From positions 1-5,460 of the forward strand of contig JAUVBS010000171.1 of the NCBI GenBank assembly GCA_030591105.1: a stretch of DNA of 5,460 nucleotides. Direction: 5' to 3'. Of this stretch, positions 1 to 5,460 are shown one piece after another. Numbering within the stretch: position 1 is the first letter of the stretch; every line of letters begins with the position of its first letter. Both the position numbers and the translations under genes were made by a program. This DNA comes from a bacterium. Its GTDB lineage: Bacteria > Krumholzibacteriota > Krumholzibacteriia > LZORAL124-64-63. The notes under the pieces were generated by a model, which was not told the DNA's origin, did no database searches, and saw only the letters and a program-made list of their open reading frames with translations.

Positions 1-1159
<1,159 letters not shown>

Positions 1160-1466
1160 GGCTCTCCTCTAAACGCGGGAAAATAGTTGCCGGGGGTCTA
1201 TATCTATGACGGTTCCGCAGACGCGCTGCGAACGCACACGAGTGCCGATTCGTTAGTCGGGTTAGGTTGTCCCCTGGGTGATCACTTCAAACGAGCGCAT
1301 GGAGCGAAGCGCTACATTCACGCACATGTTAACACATTCTAACCGATCTTGCCCACCAGCAGTAAGTTTTTTATACACTGGCGTTGTCCAAGCACACTGT
1401 CGACGCAAGCTATTGCAAGGGCCGTACCACCGGCGCGCTCTTCACTCCCGGCTACAGCCGCCGTCA
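1160..1466 (-). promoter_or_regulatory. rho upstream region / probable 5' leader
   Basis: This is the 307-base gap between the stop of the TPR lipoprotein gene and the rho start, with no convincing gene. Seen in it: an AT-rich patch around 1360-1376 (TATAAA on the minus strand at 1370-1375); a TAGAAT -10-like box at 1336-1341; a palindrome TGTTAACA at 1327-1334; a hairpin at 1213-1232 (7 pairs with one bulge around an ACGCG loop); and a 21-codon open frame without a ribosome site (1262-1327). A leader of about 170 bases would be expected if transcription starts near 1329. Long leaders with Rho-dependent self-attenuation are known for rho in enteric bacteria; the same control here is only inferred. 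No U-tract terminator for the upstream TPR gene is visible. Confidence 0.45.
1336..1365 (-). promoter_or_regulatory. Weak candidate promoter for rho
   Basis: TAGAAT (1336-1341) matches the -10 consensus at five of six positions and lies 18 bases from TTACTG (1360-1365), which matches TTGACA poorly. The site lies inside the rho upstream gap in the only AT-rich part. A nearby TATAAA (1370-1375) is an alternative -10, but no good -35 lies at proper spacing from it. This is a consensus match only. Confidence 0.25.
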
Positions 1467-2654
1467 CTACCCGCCCTTGAGCTCCTCGTAAGCTTTATGG
1501 TTGAGATCGGCAGCGCCGAAATCGCCCATCTCGATCTGGCAAAGCGAGAGAAAGAGGAACCCATCGGCATAGCTCGGGTAGTTGTTGGTCAAGACGTTAC
1601 CGATGTCCACACCCCGTTGGAACACCTCGCCGGCCCGCGCCGTGTTGCCGTCCTCTTTCAACTTGCGACCGTAGCTGTAGTAGGTCTGCAGCCGTTGGAA
1701 GAGGATCTGACGCGAGGGGACAATGGCGCTGGCGTCCAGCTCCGCTGCACGTTCGAGCGCTGCAATGGCCTCCTCGTACCGGCCCACCGTCGGCAGGCTG
1801 AACCAGGTCCCCGCATTCAGTAGCAGATCCTTGATGCTCGTGTCATTGCTCGGATCGGTATCGTTGGCATAGATGTCGGCGATCTGCACCGAAAGCTCGG
1901 CGGCCCGGCCGTAATCGCCCTTGTCGATGGCGAGATTGGCGATGTCGGTCAACAGCGCCGGATCTTCGCCGTGCTCGGCGAGCAGTTCATCGTAGATCAG
2001 CTGGGCTTCCTCGGTGCGCCCGAGCAAGGTCAGAACGTTGGCCTTGTCGTTGTTGAGCAGGTACGCGTCCGGTCGTACCGCAAGGACTTGATTCAGCAGT
2101 ACGAGCGCCTCCTCGAGCAATTCGTCGCGTTGCCCCACGGTGTCCTCACTCGCCATCATCATCTTCATACGCGCGATGTTTTTGATCGCGCTGATCGAAT
2201 CGGGTAGCGCCGCGTAAGCGAGACGGAAGAACCCTTCCGCTTGATGGTAATAGCCGAGTTGGTTCTCGCGTTTGGCCTCGTTGCTGCGCATGGTGTAGTT
2301 GTGCTGCATAGCCAGGTCGGCTAGCTCGCCGTACCCCTTGATGTCCAGCTCTTTGGCTTGGTTGTACGCCACGTAGGATTTCTCGTAATACTGCTTCGCC
2401 TCGTTGTAGTCGTTATCGTCGATGGCGACCTCGGCGAGCTTGGCGTAAGCCTCGCCCAGATAGTAATACGCATCGGGCTCGTCGTCTTGGTACTCGAATC
2501 CCTCGTAGATCACGTCGACTGCTAGCTGGTATTGCTGTTCTTCGATGTAGAGGATAGCACTCGTAGTGTGGGCGGACCGGCAGCCACCAAACACGAGCAG
2601 CGCCAGGAGTGCCAGCAGTAGAGCGGCTAACGGAATGATGCGTACCTTGGTCAT
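1467..2654 (-). CDS. TPR-repeat lipoprotein
   Basis: This 395-residue exported protein is built mostly of tetratricopeptide-like helical pairs, which usually serve as protein-protein scaffolds. The N-terminus has a basic start (MTKVR), a leucine/alanine-rich hydrophobic core (residues 6-22) and a lipobox-like VFGGC with C25 as the lipidation candidate; phenylalanine at -3 is less usual. TPR-like units appear around residues 32-103, 132-165, 175-225, 231-262, 280-308, 320-353 and 362-392. Typical signatures are YYYLGEAYAKLAE, TEEAQLIYDELLAEH, GRYEEAIAALERAAELD and GNTARAGEVFQRGVDIG. The ATG has GGGGGAG about six bases upstream. A consensus TTGACA box about 200 bases upstream suggests its own promoter, so it need not belong to the sigma-factor operon. 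No catalytic domain is seen, and the specific role (envelope assembly, secretion or other scaffold) cannot be told from sequence. The lipoprotein call is likely and the TPR call firm. Confidence 0.88.
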   Translation of the reverse strand: MTKVRIIPLAALLLALLALLVFGGCRSAHTTSAILYIEEQQYQLAVDVIYEGFEYQDDEPDAYYYLGEAYAKLAEVAIDDNDYNEAKQYYEKSYVAYNQAKELDIKGYGELADLAMQHNYTMRSNEAKRENQLGYYHQAEGFFRLAYAALPDSISAIKNIARMKMMMASEDTVGQRDELLEEALVLLNQVLAVRPDAYLLNNDKANVLTLLGRTEEAQLIYDELLAEHGEDPALLTDIANLAIDKGDYGRAAELSVQIADIYANDTDPSNDTSIKDLLLNAGTWFSLPTVGRYEEAIAALERAAELDASAIVPSRQILFQRLQTYYSYGRKLKEDGNTARAGEVFQRGVDIGNVLTNNYPSYADGFLFLSLCQIEMGDFGAADLNHKAYEELKGG

Positions 2655-2749
2655 TCAGACTCCCCCTGAAGAGCAGCGCAATACTATCACGACTCGAGGT
2701 TTGCCCTGCTGAGGTGGGGATCGGTCTCTTTAATATCTCCGGCATCTCA

Positions 2750-2777
2750 ACCCGGATTAGCCAAGAATTAGCCGGGT
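2750..2777 (-). repeat. Hairpin with two ATTAGCC direct repeats in TPR-gene leader
   Basis: ACCCGG (2750-2755) and CCGGGT (2772-2777) form a 6-bp GC-rich stem around a 16-base loop. Overlapping it, ATTAGCC occurs twice in the same orientation (2756-2762 and 2767-2773), 11 bases apart, about one helical turn. It lies roughly 50 bases downstream of the expected start from the TTGACA promoter and about 95 bases before the TPR gene start. It could be a regulator site or an RNA structure; no U tract follows, so it is not a standard terminator. Confidence 0.35.
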
Positions 2778-2828
2778 CAGGGGCGTGCGCGGAGCCATCG
2801 TCTCCGCTGCCATCATGAGGCCGTGATA

Positions 2829-2858
2829 TAGATAAGAGTCTGCTCTCGGGCCTGTCAA
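2829..2858 (-). promoter_or_regulatory. Candidate sigma-70-type promoter for the TPR lipoprotein gene
   Basis: A perfect -35 hexamer TTGACA (2853-2858) is followed after 18 bases by TATCTA (2829-2834), which keeps the TAT half of the -10 consensus and sits in an AT-rich patch. The box begins about 50 bases past the stop of the upstream membrane-sensor gene and would give a leader of about 165 bases before the TPR gene. The -35 is strong and the -10 mediocre, so the call rests mainly on one box plus position. Confidence 0.5.
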
Positions 2859-2882
2859 GGAAATTGGCCGATCTATCGATGC

Positions 2883-2907
2883 TAAACCCATTTTGAAACT
2901 GGGATTA
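2883..2907 (-). terminator. Weak hairpin at end of the sensor gene, possible terminator
   Basis: Arms at 2883-2890 and 2900-2907 pair over four GC-rich bases (CCCA/TGGG), one mismatch and three A-T pairs, around a 9-base loop. On the minus strand the structure starts in the TAA stop of the CnrX/Spy-like gene and its distal arm ends in TTTA, with no real U tract. It fits the end of the sigma-factor operon by position, but it is weak and could be chance. Confidence 0.22.
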
Positions 2908-3564
2908 ACGACCTCCTGGACGACCGCGGACGGTGTCGCACACGCCGCGTCCGTGTCGCCCGGGCTGCGAAGTTTCCGGCGACAACCGGTGCAACCGCGA
3001 TCCACCGTGACGACGACCGCCCTCCGCTCCGCTCCCGACTTCCCACGGCATCAGTGCGAGGTATCGTGCGCGTTGCTCGGCGTCGAGCAGGCTCAGCTCT
3101 TCGAACAGGACGTCGGCTACCAGTGCGTCGAGGTGCCCTTGCAGCACGGCTATCTGTTCGGCCGCCGCAGCCACCGCTGCGCGGTCGATTTCTGGTTCGG
3201 TGTACAGACGATAGAGGTGACCACGAGCCTCGTACAACGCCAGTCGCTGTCCGCGGATCTCGGTGGCGGCAGCCAGGTGGACGGCCGTGAAGCGCTCCCG
3301 TTGCTCACCCGCCAGCCCGAGGCGCACCGCCAGCCGGTCCAGCCGGTGCCGCGCCATGTTCGCCCAACCGCTACTGTCGGCGAGTACGGAGGAGCTCGGC
3401 CGGCGCCACGCCCGATCGCTGCCCGGGGTGGTCCACCCCCGGCGCTCGAGGTCCGGCCGGAGTGTCGGATCGCCGGTAGCTTGGCGCCCGGACAAAACCC
3501 GGTAGCCCAACCCGAGATTCAGACCGAGAGAGACGAATAAAACGATCCAGACGAGCTGCTTCAT
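2905..3564 (-). CDS. Membrane-anchored periplasmic Spy/CnrX-like (metal-resistance type) protein
   Basis: This 219-residue protein has an uncleaved-looking N-terminal membrane anchor (about residues 4-21, after MKQ) and a periplasmic helical domain of the Spy/CpxP/CnrX-like fold. Features: a polar linker (22-68); helices with an LGLAGEQRERF segment (82-92) and an LLDAEQRARY segment (159-168) that stand where LTxxQ motifs occur in the family; and a basic, glycine-rich tail (177-219) with one cysteine (C209). Histidines at 73, 96, 116 and 144 and M172 are spread over the helices and could bind metal, but this is not shown. The start was chosen because this ATG overlaps the anti-sigma stop as ATGA, with GAGGAG upstream; a longer open frame reaching 3804 only shadows the anti-sigma gene. 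Co-translation with the anti-sigma suggests it works with it, as CnrX works with CnrY, perhaps as a signal sensor or co-antisigma. The family is likely; the metal role is inference. Confidence 0.8.
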   Translation of the reverse strand: MKQLVWIVLFVSLGLNLGLGYRVLSGRQATGDPTLRPDLERRGWTTPGSDRAWRRPSSSVLADSSGWANMARHRLDRLAVRLGLAGEQRERFTAVHLAAATEIRGQRLALYEARGHLYRLYTEPEIDRAAVAAAAEQIAVLQGHLDALVADVLFEELSLLDAEQRARYLALMPWEVGSGAEGGRRHGGSRLHRLSPETSQPGRHGRGVCDTVRGRPGGR

Positions 3565-4076
3565 CTCACTGACTCCTCTTCGTAGGCCGCTGCTAACCAG
3601 AGTTGATCGAGGGCCCAGTCGCCACCGTACAGGTTGCTCGACTCCTCCAGCAGGTTCATCGCTTCGATTCGGTCGGTGAGCCCGATCTCGATCACACCGC
3701 CATCGCCGACCCGAGCCGAGCCCGGCCCGCCGGCCATCAGGCCCACGGCCAGCCCGGCAGTCACCGCCGCGCTGGCGAATCCGGCCCGTGCCAACCGCGG
3801 CCACTGACTACCTGTCAGCATTGCGCCGAAACCGCCGACGCCACCACGCGAACGTTCCGCCAGACGTCTGCGCACCTGCGGTAGGAGTGATCGTTCCAGC
3901 GACGACTCGGACGCGCCAGAGAGGGCGCTGGTGACGGTCGCCCAGACCGCCTGTAGCGCAGCCAGCTCGCGTGCGCACTCGGCACAGTGCGTGCAGTGCT
4001 CCTCGACACGGTGTCGGTCGTGGGTCGGCAGCTCGCCGTCGATATACGCTTGCAGGTGCTTGGTGACGTGTTCCAT
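3561..4076 (-). CDS. Zinc-finger (ZAS) transmembrane anti-sigma factor
   Basis: This 171-residue protein is predicted to bind and hold the ECF sigma factor encoded just upstream. Residues 1-45 form the cytoplasmic anti-sigma domain, with the HLQAYIDGELP opening and the canonical H-x3-C-x2-C motif (H27, C31, C34; an extra C28 lies next to H27). A linker rich in arginine (about 60-97) leads to one transmembrane helix (about 98-116), then a short periplasmic tail (117-171) without known catalytic motifs. The ATG at 4076 is preferred because GGGAGG lies seven bases before it. In-frame ATGs 6 and 30 bases upstream are possible, but the first lies too close to that site and the second lacks one. 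It begins 69 bases after the sigma gene and overlaps the next gene by four bases (ATGA). Release of the sigma could be by proteolysis or redox/metal loss at the zinc site; neither is shown. Confidence 0.93.
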   Translation of the reverse strand: MEHVTKHLQAYIDGELPTHDRHRVEEHCTHCAECARELAALQAVWATVTSALSGASESSLERSLLPQVRRRLAERSRGGVGGFGAMLTGSQWPRLARAGFASAAVTAGLAVGLMAGGPGSARVGDGGVIEIGLTDRIEAMNLLEESSNLYGGDWALDQLWLAAAYEEESVR

Positions 4077-4145
4077 GGTCATTCCTCCCGACCTCGGATG
4101 ATTCATGAATCGCCTCTGCCTGAGGCTATCGATGAATGACCCGGG

Positions 4146-4691
4146 TTAGGCCTCGAGTTCTTTGCGCAGAGCGGATACTGCCCTCTGCATCAACGATTCT
4201 ACGGCCGGTACTGTCGTATCCATAACGTCGGCGATCTCGCGGTAGCTCAACCCCTGAAACCGCTTCAGCACCACGGCCTGCCGCTGTCGCCACGGGAGCC
4301 GGGCGACCGCTTCCCGCACGGCTTTGCGGACCTCGTTCCGCTCCAGGGCGGCGTCCGGACCAGCTTCGGTATCGGCCCGGTCGTGGGTTGTCGGTTCGAA
4401 CCGGACCCAGCGCAGCACGCGCCGGCGGCGTAACGCACTGCGCGCCAAGTTGCCGGCGATGCGAAACAGCCAGCTGCGGAAGAGCCCGTCCGATCGGTAG
4501 CGGCCGGCGCGGTCGTACAAACGCAGAAACGTGTCCTGAGCCAGATCCTCGGCCTCCTCGCGATTGCCGAGCATGTGGAGTAGAAAAGCGAAGACCGGAT
4601 CTTCCCAGCGCGTCACGAGCACCGCGAAGGCTGCTTCCTCCCCCTCGGCCACCCGCTTCATGAGCCGATCGTCGTCCAGGCTCTGCTTCAC
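4146..4691 (-). CDS. ECF-family RNA polymerase sigma factor (RpoE-like)
   Basis: This 181-residue alternative sigma factor has the two ECF domains. Sigma region 2 (about residues 10-90) contains LMKRVAEGEEAAF, HMLGNREEAEDLAQDTFLRLY and SWLFRIAGNLARSALRRRR, the last covering the -10 recognition and melting part. After a variable acidic linker (about 99-115), sigma region 4 (about 120-178) contains LPWRQRQAVVLKRFQGLSYREIADVM and a helix-turn-helix ending in VPAVESLMQRAVSALRKEL for -35 binding. The GTG start was chosen because GAGGA sits nine bases upstream and the protein then starts ten residues before the conserved LMKRV, the usual ECF length. A TTG at 4802 would add 37 residues translated through a strong hairpin and unlike the family. 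The anti-sigma gene follows after 69 bases. Such sigmas usually also activate their own operon, but that promoter would lie outside this window or in the 139-base spacer, where I could not recognise it. Confidence 0.95.
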   Translation of the reverse strand: MKQSLDDDRLMKRVAEGEEAAFAVLVTRWEDPVFAFLLHMLGNREEAEDLAQDTFLRLYDRAGRYRSDGLFRSWLFRIAGNLARSALRRRRVLRWVRFEPTTHDRADTEAGPDAALERNEVRKAVREAVARLPWRQRQAVVLKRFQGLSYREIADVMDTTVPAVESLMQRAVSALRKELEA

Positions 4692-4734
4692 CAGATTGCG
4701 TCCTCGCTCGGTAACCGGATGTGGCCGCGCGTCC

Positions 4735-4770
4735 GGAGCGGCCCGGCGCTCCACTGCGCCGAGCCGCTCC
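4735..4770 (-). repeat. Strong 15-bp hairpin between Spy-like and sigma genes
   Basis: Two 15-base arms (4735-4749 and 4756-4770) around a 6-base loop are complementary at 14 positions. The odd position is a U-G wobble in minus-strand RNA but a C-A mismatch in plus-strand RNA, so it folds best in the operon transcript. The arms are almost all G and C. No U tract follows, so it is not a normal intrinsic terminator. It lies 43 bases before the sigma start and 60 bases past the Spy-like stop. Possible roles are protecting the upstream message end, pausing, or tuning sigma translation; none is proven. Confidence 0.7.
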
Positions 4771-4830
4771 CTGGCGGAGGATCTTCGTAGACAGAGTGCC
4801 AATCCAGCACCGCATCACCCTGTCCTTTCG

Positions 4831-5460
4831 TCAAGACCGGGTGGCACGGCCGTGCGGACCTTCCCCGTCGCACTTGGCGTCGGGCCGACCGTAAGGACCG
4901 TCGCCGTCACACTCAGAACCGGCGCGGCCATAGGGGCCGCGGCCGACGCCGTACTCCCCACCGCCGCGGCCACCGCGGCCGTGGCCGGGGCCAAATCCGT
5001 TATGGTGGCCGCGGCCTCGCCACCGGTCGCCGTCACCCCAACCACCGCGGGCCCGACCCTGCCTGAGCATCAGCATCTGGTCGCGCTGTTGCGGCGTCAA
5101 CTCCTTGCCGATCTCCAACCGCATGCCCATCCGGTTCTTCTGCAGCTCGGTGCGCACCTTCCCGATCCGCTCGACCAACCCTAGCACCTTGCCGTCGTCG
5201 ATCTTGTCGGCCAAGAGTGCTCCGTCGAGTTCGTTCTGGAGCTGCAACAGCTGCTTGCCGACGGCCAGATTCTTCGTACGTGTCTGTTCGCGGATGTCGA
5301 TGATGGCTTGCTGCTGCTCCTCCGTCAATTCGAGCCGACTGGCCAGCCTTTCGAAGCGGGGCCCAACCCACGGTCCGTCCACATTGCCGTCGTCGTCCGG
5401 ACCGGGGCCTCCCGGTCCTTGAGCCATGGCTACAGGCACAGCCAGAGTCAACGTTCCGGC
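4831..5460 (-). CDS. Secreted Spy/CpxP-like LTxxQ protein with Gly/Arg-rich tail (5' end outside window)
   Basis: This is the C-terminal 209 residues of an exported helical protein of the Spy/CpxP family, which are periplasmic chaperones or stress modulators. The visible start (AGTLTLAVPVAMAQG) is the end of a signal peptide with cleavage likely after AMA, so the true start lies just beyond the right edge; the in-frame TTG and internal ATG within it are not credible starts. Two family motifs are present, LTEEQ (visible residues 45-49) and LTPQQ (121-125), separated by long amphipathic helices as expected. From about residue 135 the protein becomes a disordered, Gly/Arg/His-rich tail ending in 13-residue repeats, each full copy with one cysteine. 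It is the first visible gene upstream of the sigma/anti-sigma/sensor set, 139 bases ahead of the sigma. This placement suggests a shared envelope-stress or metal response, though it could be a separate unit. Confidence 0.85.
   Translation of the reverse strand, partial: AGTLTLAVPVAMAQGPGGPGPDDDGNVDGPWVGPRFERLASRLELTEEQQQAIIDIREQTRTKNLAVGKQLLQLQNELDGALLADKIDDGKVLGLVERIGKVRTELQKNRMGMRLEIGKELTPQQRDQMLMLRQGRARGGWGDGDRWRGRGHHNGFGPGHGRGGRGGGEYGVGRGPYGRAGSECDGDGPYGRPDAKCDGEGPHGRATRS
4846..4938 (-). repeat. 39-bp in-frame tandem repeat (two full copies and a partial)
   Basis: Two 39-base units (4900-4938 and 4861-4899) encode GPYGRAGSECDGD and GPYGRPDAKCDGE, and a third partial unit (4846-4860) encodes GPHGR. 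The copies differ at several bases, so it is an old or selected repeat rather than a fresh duplication. Each full unit places one cysteine before an Asp-Gly pair. It forms the last part of the Spy-like protein; copy number may vary between strains. Confidence 0.75.

Noticed and set aside
1188..1216. GGAACC in the rho leader as an ECF-type -35 box
   Set aside because: No CGTC-like -10 motif follows at 16-17 bases, so it is not a supported target of the nearby sigma factor.
1262..1327. 21-codon frame upstream of rho as a gene
   Set aside because: No ribosome site and no recognisable similarity; kept only as part of the leader observation.
2760..2820. Short minus-strand frame (MMAAETMAPRT...) in the TPR gene leader
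   Set aside because: Only about 19 codons, no ribosome site and no known leader-peptide pattern.
2905..3005. Possible frameshift in the sensor tail, because another frame reads a Cys-x2-Cys motif
   Set aside because: The annotated tail is basic and glycine-rich like many family members, and no conserved sequence is broken; no homologue is available to support a shift.
3565..3804. N-terminal extension of the CnrX/Spy-like gene to 3804
   Set aside because: It lies entirely inside the anti-sigma coding region in another frame and would put the membrane anchor mid-protein; the ATG at the ATGA overlap gives a proper N-terminal anchor.
4692..4802. N-terminal extension of the sigma factor from a TTG start
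   Set aside because: The added 37 residues are arginine-rich, run through the strong hairpin and are not family-like; the GTG at 4691 has a GAGGA site and gives the usual ECF length.
4775..4805. TTGGCAC as a sigma-54 -24 element before the sigma gene
   Set aside because: The required GC at the -12 spacing is absent; AC stands there instead.
4126..4818. 230-codon minus-strand frame overlapping the sigma gene
   Set aside because: It is an Arg/Gly/Ser-rich off-frame reading of the sigma factor gene, whose own frame carries clear region 2 and region 4 motifs.

Overview
This 5.46 kb stretch is GC-rich and gene-dense, and every gene I can support reads on the minus strand. It looks chromosomal and comes from a diderm (Gram-negative type) bacterium. 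The grounds are a lipoprotein signal, two Spy/CpxP-like exported or membrane-anchored proteins, and an ECF sigma / zinc-finger anti-sigma pair. I cannot place the phylum from sequence alone. The codon use and the very conserved Rho fit a proteobacterium or one of the less studied FCB-type phyla. No phage, transposon, CRISPR or RNA gene is visible.

In the direction of transcription (right to left), the window opens inside a secreted Spy/CpxP-like protein (4831-5460, start off the edge) with two LTxxQ motifs and a glycine/arginine-rich, cysteine-bearing repeat tail. A 139-base spacer with a near-perfect 15-bp hairpin follows. Next are an ECF sigma factor (4146-4691, GTG start), a ZAS-type anti-sigma factor with one transmembrane segment (3561-4076), and a membrane-anchored CnrX/Spy-like periplasmic protein (2905-3564). 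The last gene's start codon overlaps the anti-sigma stop (ATGA). These four genes form a plausible operon. The sigma factor would direct RNA polymerase to stress genes, the anti-sigma would hold it at the inner membrane, and the two periplasmic helical proteins may sense or buffer the envelope signal (misfolded protein or metal).

A second unit starts at about 2858 with a consensus TTGACA box and encodes a TPR-repeat lipoprotein (1467-2654). After a 307-base gap comes rho (1-1159), which runs off the left edge lacking about 30 C-terminal residues. The long rho leader could allow the self-regulation by attenuation known for rho in other bacteria, but that is inference.

The most interesting part is the sigma / anti-sigma / periplasmic sensor cassette. 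Its layout resembles the Cnr-type metal-responsive regulators, but it uses a zinc-finger anti-sigma and has a second Spy-like gene in front.
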